Source of the DNA: Nematostella vectensis
Lineage: Eukaryota; Cnidaria; Anthozoa; Actiniaria; Edwardsiidae
DNA length: 64,000 nt
Reading direction: 5' to 3'
Assembly: GCF_932526225.1 (NCBI RefSeq)
Contig: NC_064048.1
Coordinates: forward strand, 2,433,597 to 2,497,596
Shown: positions 31,562 to 45,400 of the stretch, in pieces
Position numbering within the stretch: position 1 is the first letter of the stretch
How the letters are laid out: each line of letters opens with the position of its first letter
Notes under the pieces: generated by a model
Database searches by the model: none
What the model was told of the DNA's origin: nothing
Seen by the model: only the letters and a program-made list of their open reading frames with translations
Translations under genes and position numbers: made by a program

Positions 31562-34122
31562 CTAAGTTCTCAAGATTTTACGTTTTGTCACATGAGCCTG
31601 TGTAAGAGTCGGCTGCAACACTGCTGACCCAGCCATGCACTCAAGAGGAGCCATCTGTTGACCAGGTGGACATTCAAATCTGAATTGTTTTAAAAGCAGA
31701 GCGAGAATAAGGAACAGTTCAGTGCGTGCTAGGTTCTCCCCCATGCATATCCTAGGCCCAGCACCAAATGGCAACAGATTATCTGTCATAGAATGAGAAA
31801 AGTTCCCTTCTTTATCAAGGAACCTCTCTGGGTTGAAATCTTCCGGATTCTCCCATAAAGAAACATTGTGGTGAAGGGACCATAAATTGGCAAGGACTGT
31901 GGTACCCTTAGGGATTGTGTACCCTCGAAGTATCGTCTCACAAAGGGTCTTGTGAGGGACTCCCAGGGGTAAGAGTGTTATTATTCTCAGGACCTCAGCA
32001 ATAAAGGCCTCAAGAATAGGACACATTTTTCTCATCTCTACAAAAGATTGCCTTTCCTGCAAATTCAACTTTCCAACAGATGCATAAATTTGGTCTTGAA
32101 TCTTAGGAAAGTGAATAAGATACAATATCGCCCAACACAAACTTGTTGCTGTTGTCTCAGAGCCAGCTATAAAAACTGTGGAAATTGCTGACACTATATA
32201 TTTATCTTCTAGATACTTCTGATCAGTTGTATTTTCTACCCCAGCTTCTTGTTTGGCTAATAGAAGTGCATCGGTGTAGTCACGTATGTTGGAAACATCA
32301 AATGAATCCAAATGCTGCTTGTACTTTCTCCATAAAATCTTTTGCCATTCATCATGTGTTTCCTGTAACTCCTTGGTGTGACCATATATGGGCAGAATAT
32401 TTCTTAGAAATGGAAAAATATCAACAAGGCTTTGTCCTGTTACTGTTGTGAGTCGGAAGAGATTGTCATGAATGTTGAGAATTTCCAGGAATTCCTTATT
32501 GTTGACTTGGTATCTGCTACCAAAGATCTTTGTGCAAATGATATTCATGATACAAAGACCAAATTCTTTCTTGACATCAAAGATTCTATCTGAACTATCA
32601 GCAATTCTCTTGCACAATTCTTCAGCCTCTTGTATTATAACCTTGAGAACAAAGACAAACAAAAAATTAACAAGGGGGGAGAAGTGTTGGAATCATAGAA
32701 TGATCATAGACTGCAAGATCTAGAATTTGAAAAACAAAACAGTTCCAAATACACCCTTTATAAAAAAACACCAATCTCATTCTCAGACAACCCCCCTTTT
32801 TCCTAAAATAAACATCCCCCAGGTAAAGGTGCTACAAAAAGGCTGCAAGTATAGATTTTTGTATCTTGACTCTGGTATATTTTGGGAAACAGCCCCCCTG
32901 CCACCCGAAAAGCAAAACATAAAATCCCATAAAAGTATTCCTAAGCTGCAAGATGACTCTCTAGAAAAGTAGACATAGGGGCTCGACCTATCTTTTAGGG
33001 TATACAATTCTCACCAACTGCTATCTCTTAGGGTGTTTTCAGGATTTTGCAGATTCTGCTATCTTTTAGGGGTTTTCACACCGGAGGAGGAGGATTTTTC
33101 CTATTCTGCTATCTTTTAAGGTGTCTCACGCTAAATGGTGGCACATTCGCTCAAAGCGTATTATACAATAAACCACAAGTCAACTGATCTGTTGATACTC
33201 CCGGCTTTATTATCGTTAACATATCAATAAAGGATCTGTCAGTCAATCAAAACGGGCATTGTTTTTTTAATGCCACCTCTTAGGGTTAAAAATTCCTTCG
33301 ACCACACCCAATGTGCTATCTCTTAGGGGTGAGAATTGTTGTTGACCACGCCCTTAGTGCTATCCCTTAGTGTTCAAATTGATTTTGCTGACAATCACCC
33401 CCGTCTGTTTTTCTCGAAGCCCCCCCCCCCCCACCCTGGGAACATTACCCCTCCTTGTTGCAACAATAAAAGAGGGGTCGTAAGGGTTTGCAGTGATGAT
33501 GTTTTGTCTTAAATCTGGCATGGTTTTCGTCTATTTAGTATCTTATTCTGCGATATTGCGGTTTCTCTTGCCTGTTGTTTGTTATTGACTTTTTTTACGG
33601 TTTTTGGCGTTTTTCTGTGCGGTTTTCGCACCCCTCTTACGACCCCCTCATAAAAGGATAATGCTCTCAACTCTACGTCATTAAAAGCTTGCCCTGTAGC
33701 CCTACCTGTTGATATTTCTTCTGACTGTAAACCTTCAGTGCCCGGTGGCCCATTTTACGGTGAAGTTTAACATGTCTTCCGTAATCCTCGAACACCAACG
33801 GTCTTTCACCACGTAATGCTAAATCGAACGACACAGTCCATGGTCTTCCTCCGAACTCCACCGGCTGCAAAGCCAGTGCTTCCTTGATAGCCCTACCCGT
33901 GAGAACAACAACAAGAGTATGGCCGAGATACAACCTGTACACTTCGCCATAGATTAAACTCAGTGAGTGAAGGCTTCGGTGCAGTTGTTTGCCGATTTGT
34001 GGGATGTTTCCTATAAGCGGCCATGCATGGGGCCCTGGTGGAAGGTTGTTGTGCTTGTACTCGAAAAAGAAATGATAGATGGTTAAGATTAAGAAAAGAG
34101 CCAAAGCTGACTCGATAATCAT
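31562..34122 (-). CDS. Cytochrome P450, CYP2/CYP17-like, two exons
   Basis: This is a heme-thiolate monooxygenase, anchored in the ER membrane, oxidising a lipophilic substrate with electrons from P450 reductase. Exon 1 is 33706-34122 (139 codons) and exon 2 is 31562-32641 (359 codons plus TAG). The junction is GT-AG in phase 0, giving 498 residues, the normal length. Features: a hydrophobic N-terminal anchor (residues 1-20), the LPPGP hinge, an I-helix AGSETTATS, a K-helix EVLR, a PERF-type segment (NPERFLD), and the heme-binding loop FGAGPRICMGENLAR with its cysteine ligand. The N-terminal anchor and loop pattern fit CYP2-clan enzymes, often named steroid 17-alpha-hydroxylase-like. The substrate cannot be told. 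The intron carries an interspersed repeat that also occurs 3' of the gene. Confidence 0.95.
32985..33440 (+). repeat. Interspersed repeat, copy in P450 intron
   Basis: It is the same family and orientation as 30926-31275, with GCTATCTCTTAGGG motifs, GACCACGCCC, a CCCCGTCTG block and a terminal C run. The two copies bracket P450 exon 2. Confidence 0.65.
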
Positions 34123-36454
34123 GTCAGTTTAGGCTAATCTCAGTTCAGAATTATTTTGTTGTGATGTTTCAGTAAACTTCTGGTCAGCGGCTGTTGGAAC
34201 ACAGGTATACCAAGCTCACAGTATATGATGATCTTAATTTTTACTATGAAATAAAATCTTGAAAATCTCAATGATATTCGTACTTGATTGCTGTGTCTTC
34301 AATGTAGTCTGGCTGAAATTATAATCTATTTCGTCGGGTAGTTGGCGAGCTATGGTGTTGAGTTTCCCACCATCAACGTGCCCCACCTAGTTTTCAAAAA
34401 TCATAAGGCGTGGCTGTGCTCCTCCAATTATTTTAGTGTTTCTATCGTGCTCACCATATTTTGAGTGCCTGCTACAGCTCTGTAGATAGATATGCGTGGT
34501 CATTTTACACTCTTTCTACTCTCTCGATTGACAGATTGCTTATTTCATAACCCTGAAAAGGGTATCGAATCAGACGAGTGATCTTAGCTCAAGGGAGAGG
34601 GACGGGGGGGCGAGGGGGCGAGAGAAGAAAAAGCGAGTGCGCGGACGAGGGGGCTCCCTTCCCTTGAGCCGCTACGCAGGCTAAGTGATCTCGAAGTTGT
34701 TTTTATCAATATCACGGTACTACAGATCCTGGATAATCGGATTGGATCGGACCGTGGAATATCGGATTGTCGTATGGGTCTACTGCGTTGAAATGAACAC
34801 ATTTGCGAGCGGATGTTCCGCGGGCCTGTGGATGCTACAATACGGATCTATGTATTATACCTTAAAATTCTATATCCATATGAGCGCAAATTTCTTTCGA
34901 TCTTCTACTTTTTTTAAAAAAAAACCTTTGTGCGATTGTTAAGCTTGTCTCAATCGTTTCGGAAAAATTAAAATAATAGTGCTTACGTACCAATCGGAGA
35001 ATGCCGAACTAGATGAGCCACACTCTGACCCAAAAACAACTCTGTTCAAGTTTTTTCCTTAATGAGTTATTGATTTTAGCACTTTGGTCACCCTGTGCTG
35101 TGACGTAAAATCACATGACCACTCATGGTACCCGCCCTGACCCATAAATAACTTTGTCCAAGTTTGATAGTCAGTCATGGCTTCCTTCGTGAGTCTGAAA
35201 TACAGTAATCAATTATAATAATAAGAAATATCTAACAAAATTAAAGACAAACGAAAGCTTTTGTACGAACCCTTTATTACGCTCATTGCTTAACACCACA
35301 GGCAGCCCAAGACTACTGTCAGTAGTTTTATAATGTTGATGAAAAAATATTGATTCGTAAAAAATAAAACAACAGAGATTGAAATATCGTGTTTAAGTCT
35401 TCGCTCCATTTTTTTTTTTTTATTTAACCAATATTTGACAATCACCTCAAAAGCCAACGGCTTATTTACTCTTCCTTACAATGGTTATGAGTAGAGCCGT
35501 TACAGAAATTCCATACTAATTACAGAAACGACAAGTGGGGGAGATAAATCCTGTACATCACGGAAAAGTCTAGCATTAACATTAAAATCTATATCACGTG
35601 AACCATTTAAAAATGCTTCAATTTTACTATTTATCGATACTTTTGATCATTTATCACCAAATACACATTTTCCGTTGAAATTTTTTGGATAGAATGCTCA
35701 TATAGCGAGTTTGAAGCTTTAAAACTGCTGACAGTGGCCTTGAGCTGCCAGTGCAAACCATTCCTTTATGCAACACGAATTAGTATGTGACACTGTTCGC
35801 ATTGATCTCATGCTTGATATTATGGTAAACCCAGAAGAGTTTGAGAAAATGGTATCTGCACCTAACTGCACGTCTCTGAGAATAGACATCAGGAAAAAAT
35901 ATTCTAGCTTGTCATGTAGTTTATTATTAGTTTAATTTCTTGAAGCAGAGCCGTAGTAGGCCACGCAAGATTAAGGGGGGGGGGCACAATACAGAAACAT
36001 TAAGAAAATATTGGGGGGGGGGGGGGCAGTCACGCCCCTACTGGTCATTTCCTTATAATTTTTGAATATATATATATTTTTTTTGGGGGGGGGGGAACCC
36101 CTGCTACGGCCCTCTGAAGGTGTTCCAATCACGATCCGACTTGCTTGACTGGTTTTGTAGGCTATGGAACCTTATTTCTATCTCAGCAGTGAATTAAATC
36201 AGTTTGAATCAAGGTAAATTCCAAGCCATCCTACAACTAAAACAACTGTATTCCTAGTATCAAAATGGAATGTTGTATTTTGGAAAAATGATGAGAGCTT
36301 TAAATGTTGGGTAAAAAACAATAACATAACGACAAAGAAAACAAGAACAACAAGAACAACAACAACACTATTGTCACGCAAGTCGGATCTAAGGACTCTA
36401 AGGTCACAGTCCTACTTAGTGTATAGGAGTGCCTTCGCGCCTGACATAGGTAAC
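34123..36454. other. Intergenic: P450 upstream to channel 3' end
   Basis: No gene was recognised. It holds a low-complexity GA/CT patch near 34590-34680 and poly-G-bearing repeat fragments at 35970-36120 of the family also seen at 53300-53450 and 56570-56720. The P450 promoter and the channel 3' UTR must lie here. Confidence 0.5.
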
Positions 36455-39400
36455 TTAATAGTAAATCCAGTACACGAAAATAAACCCAATATAGAGCAAC
36501 GGAAACAGCCATCTAGACCAGCGATCGATAACGTCAGAACTTTTGTCTTTGACGGCGTGCTTTATTACTCGTTTGGCTTTTTTAAAAGTACCAGAGCGGG
36601 CTCGTTTCCTAGCAACGCTTGGTTCGGGGTCAGCGGAAGAGAAGGACACGTCTTGTCCGAATGCCTGACCTTGTTTGTCCTACATTTTGAAAAAAAGAAT
36701 AGTATTAACAGGAAAAAGAAACATGGGAATCGTGTGAAGTGTAACGGGGTAACAACCTATGCAGGGGCGTAGCCAGGAGGGTGGCCCAGGGGGCCCGGGC
36801 CCTCCCCTTCTAGCAGCCAAAAATACAGTAAATGTATGAGATTATCTGATAATATAGAAGAAAATGCCTTGAAAGGGCCTCCTTCCCCTGTTAAAAATCC
36901 CGGCTACGCCGCTGCGATATGATTATGATTTTTTTCAAAATTAAAACAAATCTTGAATTATTCAGAAAAAACAAATTGCATGCATGTATCACTGCTCATA
37001 GTAATGATAAATGCATAATATTAGCTTTTAAAGTGTCATCTAGTAAATTTAGTGACATTTTTAACAACAGCTTTGAGAGAGAGTAAAATTTACCCCCCTC
37101 CCCCCAAAAAAAACCCGAGGTAAAAATATTCTAGCGCTGTTGTGAAAATTTTCACCTAAACAAACTTATAAAGTCAAAAGAGGCATTTAAATCTGAGAAA
37201 CAGGACCAAAATATGAAAAATTCACTACTTTTTAGTTTTATGTGCTAAAAAAACGGTTGCCATGGTAACATGGAGCGTCTCCTAGGCATGTCAATGGCAT
37301 CCAAACGTCCGCAGATAGCTTTTAGGAAAAGTCACCAATTTTTAGCTTCTTAGCTTCTATGGTTCAGAAGTTATAGCAATTTTCCAGGAGGGGGGGGGGG
37401 GGCTTAAAGAGCCACCCCAGTCTGAATAGGGTTAATGAAGGTCCGTTATATAGAGGTTCCCGTGTACTCCCTACTGGGCTGCTCTAGTACCCGGGGCAAC
37501 TCTGTAAACGATATTGCACATGCGCAGTAGCAAAATACCTTCACCTGTACAACTAGAACATCCACCTCCATAGTGTCCTCGGCAGACGCGGGCACACTGT
37601 GCTTCCGGTCTTTCTTCATGTTACTGTGTATAAGCACTAGGACCAGTTCAAGGGCGCTCGAAAACACAAACAGGAACGAGACAATCAGAAATACATCCAC
37701 TGCTTTGACATAGGATACCTGTGGATATAAAGCATCGGATGAGAAATGACCAGTAGGGGCGTGGCTGTGCCCCCCGCCCAATGGTTTCTTTAATGTTTTT
37801 GTTACGTGCCCCCAGTTATTAGGGGCCTGTAACGGCTATGCAATGTGATATAATATGAGGATAATGTCGAACAGCGTTCTAAGAGGAACCCATGAACGTG
37901 ACAGTAGTGGGGCTGATTATTACGGACACTGTTTTGCGTTACTTATTACGGATACTGTTTTGCGTTACCTTAGGGAACTGAGTTCTAAAGGACCCCATCA
38001 GCGTGACTATTGTGAGGATCGTTGTCACGGATAGCGTGATTCGCGCGGGCACGGCGTCACGCGGTATCCAGAATGCTAGCCACGAAAGCGCCACAATAAG
38101 CGTCGTAGGGGCATAGACCTGGAGAAGAGAGTAACCAATGTTTCGATTGAATACAAACGACGCTGTGATATGAATCCAAGCTCCTGAAACAATAAAAAAA
38201 AACAAATTCAATTAATGAAGGTGAAGGGTTTGATTTATAAATGGTGACAAAGGAAAATAGTTTTACAAATTCGGCTGTATTGAGATGGCCAACCTTTTAA
38301 GGATAATAATCTGTGTCCCGCTCCCTCTTCGAGCTTAGAAAATGCTTTGAAGCAAAAATTCCATACGGTTACATCCCGTAAATGGAACCGCAAGCTAAGC
38401 ACAACCAGGCCTCATATTTTTGTGCTCCTCGCCCAAGAACCTGGAGCCACCACAAGTCCTCCCTTCCCTTTACCGGTAGCTGCTGCGTAAGTTGTCAAAA
38501 AAATACCGTAAATATTTTTTTAATTACATCCGGAATCTTCAGAACGAAAAATGTCTTAGTAGCCTAATGATAGCAGACCAGTGGGGGCGTAGCTTCCCCC
38601 CCGCCACACACACACATGTCTCAGTATCGCCCCCCCGTGACAATAACTAAAATAATTTCTTTGGTCATATCCTTGCCTGAAGCGTATTCATACTTTTCCT
38701 TGGAAGTAGATATGGTTTTCAAATGAAACTCATTCATTTCTTTGTTTATTATATAAACCGCGAATTTTTCACTCCAGAAATAGTCGAGGTCTGTACTTTT
38801 GTACGCATCTAGAACAAAACCAAATAAGAATGTACATCAGACGTACACACTGTTTCAATGTGTTTCGAAGCCTTAAGAGAAGAATACCCAATCAGGGGCG
38901 GATCTAGGGGTGGGACGAGCGGACCCTGCCCTACTATTTTCAGACAAATGACAACAAACATAAGGGCATCCACGAAAGAACAAAGGATCCGCCCTCCTTT
39001 TTTTAAAACCCTTATACCCAATTTCCGAATACCCTTCCCCAATTACTGCCACTAGCCAACAGATACCATGGTACGAATACCCGCTTTTAACCAACAGGCT
39101 ATTTAAAGGCAAGACACTAAATTGTGCTGTATGGGTACTCACAGCTCAGCAATGTGATGTTGCATGTTTGTTCATCCATGGGGTAGTTACGCAAATCCAT
39201 TCCACAGCTTGCTACAAGTGTTACTCTGAGAATAAACGAAATACAATTAAGTTTTATTCTTTAAAAGGAAATTTATACTAATGGAGAGTCGAGGAAAAGA
39301 GAAGCAGTGAACATAAAAGAGCCACACCTTCTATTTTAGTCAATATTGGAAGACGATTTATTTTATAAAATGATGATATAAAGCTATATAACCATGTAAA

Positions 39401-42400
39401 AAAAACTTGAACTTAGTTCACCAAACTTTCTCGAAAATATTGAAATACCTTTTCTAAATTAGCCGATTTAAATAGATGCTTTGACGTACGTTAGATGTTG
39501 TGTCCAGTTCCAAAAGGTTCCACGGCAAATACTTCATCACACCTTTAGCTGATTTGTACAGATCCATCAGGTAGATGGCCAATTATATCATTATACCTTA
39601 CGCTCTTGTTGTGTATTTGTTGTGTATTAGTTCCATTAGTTCCAAGGTAGATGCTCATGCATCAAAGCAAGTGCGTAAAAGCATCCATTTCCGGAAGCCA
39701 CTCTACTTTGATTTTAGATGGTTATTTCGAGATTTTTTTTTTAAATGTACCTTCCAATATTAGATGAAAACAATAACAAAGGTGTAGCTGACAAGGGCCC
39801 TTTGAGCTGATTTGTACAGTTCCACCATGGTAGGTGGATCGTCATGTATTTCATCATACCTGCCTTACGCTTTTTGCACAGTTCCATCAGGGTAAATAGT
39901 CAGGTCAGGGGCGGATCCAGGAATTCAAAATGGGGGGGGGGGGGTGGATGATGGCCGGATAGACGGCTTACAACAGACCCTTGTAGGACACTACATAGAT
40001 CTTAAAATACTTCACGCTGAATTGGATTTGTCGCGTCAGCAAAGTCAAACAGGCAAAGGCAATTTCGTTTCTTCAAACAAGCATTTTTCTACTCAAAAAG
40101 GGGGTGGATATCCACCCATTCCCCCCCCCCCCCCCCTGTATCCGCCCTTGCAGGTATATCGTCATACCTTTATCTGCTTTGTTAAGTTCCATCAGGCTAA
40201 ATGGTCATGTTTAATCTGCTTTGTAAAGTTCCATCAGGGCAAATGGTCAAATATCTCGTAACTTTATCTGCTTTGTACTGTTCCATCATAGATAAGATCA
40301 CCAAGTATTTCGACATACCTTAAGCTGATTTGTAAAGTTCCACCAGGGTAGACGGTCATGTATCTCGTCATGCCTTAAACTGCTTTGTGCAGTTCGGTCA
40401 TAGATAAGATAACCAAGTATTTCCACATACCTCAAGCTGTTGTTAACTTTTCCATCAGTGTTAGATGTTGATGTATCTTGAAATACCTTAATCAGCTATG
40501 TAAAGCTCGATGGGTTGTAATGCATATATTACTGTAATGTATGATAATGTATGTCTTAAGCTGCTTTGTAAGGTATTTCCCCATCCCTTCAGCTGTTGTG
40601 CACTGTTCCATCGGAGTAGATGGTGATATATGTCATAAGCTGATTTGTAATGCTTCATCAGGAATAAGATAATCTAGTATTTCCACATACCTTAAGTTGC
40701 ACTGTTAACTAACTGTTCTATCAGAGTAGTATTTTCACATACCTTAAGCTGTTGTGCACTGTTCCATCAGGGTAGATTACAACAAGTATTTTCACATACC
40801 TTAAGCTGTTGTGCACTGTTCCATCAGAGTAGATTATACCAAGTATTTTCACATACCTTAAGCTGTTGTGCACTGTTCCATCAGGGTAGATTATACCAAG
40901 TATTTTCACATACCTTAAGCTGTTGTGCACTGTTCCATCAGGGTGTATTATACCAAGTATTTTCACATACCTTAAGCTGTTGTGCACTGTTCCATCAGGG
41001 TAGATTATATCAAGTATTTTTACATACCCTAAGCTGTTGTGCACTGTTCCATCAGAGTAGATTATACCAAGTATTTTCACATACCTTAAGTTGTTGTGCA
41101 CTGTTCCATCAGGGTGTATTATACCAAGTATTTTCACATACCTTAAGCTGTTGTGCACTGTTCCATCAGGGTGTATTATACCAAGTATTTTCACATACCT
41201 TAAGCTGTTGTGCACTGTTCCATCAGGGTAGATTATATCAAGTATTTTTACATACCCTAAGCTGTTGTGCACTGTTCCATCAGAGTAGATTATACCAAGT
41301 ATTTTCACATACCTTAAGTTGTTGTGCACTGTTCCATCAGGGTGTATTATACCAAGTATTTTCACATACCTTAAGCTGTTGTGCACTGTTCCATCAGGGT
41401 AGATTATACCAAGTATTTTCACATACCTTAAGCTGTTGTACACTGTTCCATCAGGGTAGATTATACCAAGTATTTTCACATACCTTAAGCTGTTGTGCAC
41501 TGTTCCATCAGGGTAGATTATACCAAGTATTTTCACATACCTTAAGCTGTTGTGCACTGTTCCATCAGAGTAGATTACACCAAGTATTTTCACATACCTT
41601 AAGCTGTTGTGCACTGTTCCATCAGGGTAGATTATACCAAGTATTTTCACATACCTTAAGCTGTTGTGCACTGTTCCATCAGGGTAGATTATACCAAGTA
41701 TTTTCACATACCTTAAGCTGTTGTACACTGTTCCATCAGGGTAGATTATACCAAGTATTTTCACATACCTTAAGCTGCTGTGCACTGTTCCATCAGGGTA
41801 GATTATACCAAGTATTTTCACATACCTTAAGCTGTTGTGCACTGTTCCATCAGGGTAGATTACACCAAGTATGTTTACATACCTTAAGCTGTTGTGCACT
41901 GTTCCATCAGGGTAGATTATACCAAGTATTTTCACATACCTTAAGCTGTTGTGCACTGTTCCATCAGGGTAGATTACACCAAGTATGTTTACATACCTTA
42001 AGCTGTTGTGCACTGTTCCATCAGGGTAGATTATACCAAGTATTTTCACATACCTTAAGCTCTTGTGCACTGTTCCATCAGGGTAGATTATACCAAGTAT
42101 TTACACATACCTTAAGCTGTTGTGCACTGTTTCATCAGGGTAGATTATATCAAGTATTTTCACATACCTCAAACAGTTGTGCACTGTTCCATCAGGGTAG
42201 ATTACACCAAGTATTTTCACATACCTTAAGCTGTTGTGCACTGTTCCATCAGGGTAGATTACACCAAGTATGTTTACATACCTTAAGCTGTTGTACACTG
42301 TTTCATCAGGGTAGATTATACCAAGTATTTTCACATACCTTAAGCTGTTGTGCACTGTTCCATCAGGGTAGATTATACCAAGTATTTTCACATACCTTAA

Positions 42401-45400
42401 GCTGTTGTGCACTGTTCCATCAGGGTAGATTACACCAAGTATTTTCACATACCTTAAGCTGCTGTGCACTGTTCCATCAGGGTAGATTATACCAAGTATG
42501 TTTACATACCTTAAGCTCTTGTGCACTGTTCCATCAGAGTTAAGATTATACCAAGTATTTTCACATACCTTAAGCTGTTGTGCACTGTTCCATCAGGGTA
42601 AATGGACAAGTCACTGTTATCATTGGGGACATTGTGAGCGATTGCTTTCTTGATGTTGAGTACTATCGTGTCCGGTAACCAGACCAGGTCGCTGTACTGT
42701 CCGTCTAAACTAATGGGGAAGTCTAAAGAGTGCTTCAAACGCTCATCATGCCAGTGTTGCATCAAGAACAAGTCGACCTCAAAATCCTGTAAAAAGGGTA
42801 CCGGGTTATTCAAAGATTTTCTATGGCCCTTAGAGCACCCTGGAAAGTGCGGATTTGATTTTGATTAATTTACTGCCTAATTTCATATATCAAAAAATCT
42901 TGCTTTTATTTTTTTTTTTGTAAAGAGGGGAAACAAACACAAACGGTATAAGGCGACGCATGCCATTTTAGTCTATTTCTTTCAGGCCATAGTTAGGATA
43001 TGCCAAGAGGGAGGGAGGGGAGAGGAGGGCGCAGAAGAGCGCAGATATCAACTAAAAAAGGGTAATGTTTTCTTCTCTGCAGAATTGCCAGGAACCGTTT
43101 TTCAGTCTGAAAGGTAATGCTCCAATTTGTTTTGGCATTTGCTCCCCGATCCACACTCAAATATCTGATGACAAGCATACCATATCTCTTTCTCTTATCT
43201 GGCCGAAGTGCACGATGGTCATCCTAATAGTGACGTTGACAGGTCTGTCTCGCATGTACGGTCTGAGCCTCTTGTCGTAGTGCGGATGACTAAATAGCTC
43301 GTCTAAAACCTTGGTTGTGCTAGCATATCTAGATAAAATAATAGATGTGAAACTAGGTGGATTTCACATTAGAATTACTATGATTACAGCAGTTGAGGTT
43401 CACAATATTTTATGTCTATTTTATGTTTTCCATCAAGGAAAAAAGACCTCACATAGCAGAAGCTATTACAATATAGACCCATCATAGAACCTCCAATACT
43501 TCCAGACTTTCAGAACCATTAGCCTCCCGAACCGATAGAGATCTAAACCGCTAGACCCATAGCACTAAAAAAATTCACAATCTTAGGGTTAGCGATGGGT
43601 ACCACGGAATTTCGAAAGTGTCGCAAAAATTTCGCAAAGTCTCGGAATCTCGTTTTTTTCGCAAGTCTTGAAGTCTCGTTTTTAAAAATTTTAGGGCTCT
43701 CGGAGACTTGTTTTTTCTACCACAGTCTCGATGTCTAGGATTTTTAATCTCGGAGATCTCTGATTTCGCTCCTATTCTTAACCAGAAGGTGGAGCTGAAG
43801 AACCGAAGACGCAACGGTTCTGTCGGGTAGCCTGTCAGCAAATCAAACTCACGACATGTGACTTTCGTTTGTACTGTGAAGATTCTCTAACAAGAAAAAT
43901 TTCATCATCGAGTCTCGCGCTCGCAGTTTTTAACTGAAAACCTCGGATTCCTAAATTTGACAAAATTTTGATTGCAATCTTTTGGTCCCATTATTCCTCG
44001 GACTGATACCTTTCTCTCCTTCCCCCTCCACAACGCTACTTTTCTCTCCTTCCCCCTCCACAACGCTACCTTTCCCTACTTCCCCCACCACAACGCTACC
44101 TTTTTCTCCTTCCCCCTCGACAACGCTACCTTTCTCTCCTTCCCCCTCCACAACGCTACATTTCCCCCCTTCCACCTCCACAACGTTACCTTTCCCTCCT
44201 TCCCCCTCCACGACGCTACATTTCTCTCCTTCCCACTCCACGACGCTACATTTCTCTCCTTCCCCCTCCACAACGCTACCTTTCTCTCTTTCCCCCTCTA
44301 CGACGCTACCTTTCCCTCCTTCCCCCACCACAACACTAGCTGTCTCTCCTTCCCTCTCCGCGACGCTACCTTTCCCTCCTTTCCACTACACAACGCTACC
44401 TTTCCCTCCTTCCCCCTCCATGACGCTACCTTTCTCTCCTTCCACCTTCACGACGCTACCTTTCCCTCCTTCCCCCTCCACAACGCTACCTTTCTCTCCT
44501 TCTCTCTCCACGACGCTACCTTTCCCTCCTCCCCCTTCCATGACGCTACCTTTCCCTTCTTCCCCCTCCACAACTCTACCTTTCTCTACTTTCCCCTCCA
44601 CAACGCTACCTTTCTCTCCTTCCCCCTCCACGACGCTACCTTTCTCTCCTTCCCCCTCCACGACGCTACCTTTCCTTCCTTTCCCCTCCACGACGCCACC
44701 TTTCTCTACTTCCTCCTCCACAACGCTACCTTTCTCTCCTTCCCCCTCCACGACGCTACCTTTCTCTCCTTCCCCTCCACGACGCTACCTTTCTTTCCTT
44801 TCCCCTCCACGACGCTACCTTTCCCTCCTTCCCCCCCGACAACGTTACCTTTCCCTTCTTCCCCCTCCACAACGCTACCTTTCTCTCTTCCCCCTCCACA
44901 ACGCTACCTTTCTCTCTTTCCCTCTCCACGACGATACCTTTCCCTCCTTCCCCCTCCACAACGCTACCTTTACCTCCTTCCCCCTCCACAACGCTACCTT
45001 TTCCTCCTTCCCCCTCCATGACGCTACCTTTCTCCTTCCCCCTCCACGACGCTAGCTTTCCCTCCTCCCCCCTCCACAACGCTACCTTTCTCTCCTTCCC
45101 TCTCCACGACGCTACCTTTCTCTCTCCCCCCTCCACAACGCTACCTTTCTCTCTTTCCCTCTCCACGACGATACCTTTCCCTCCTTCCCCCTCGACAACG
45201 CTACCTTTCCCTTCTTCCCCCTCCACAACGCTACCTTTCTCTCTTCCCCCTCCACAACGCTACCTTTCTCTCTTTCCCTCTCCACGACGATACCTTTCCC
45301 TCCTTCCCCCTCCACAACGCTACCTTTACCTTCTTCTCCCTCCACAACGCTACCTATCCCTCCTTCCCCCTCCACGACGCTACCTTTCCCTCCTTCCCCC

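Noticed and set aside
40721-42526. 449- and 141-codon minus-strand repetitive ORFs as a repeat protein gene
   Set aside because: These are the exon-border minisatellite. The frame is open because 57 is divisible by 3. They lie in the intron of the channel gene and are out of frame with exon 4.
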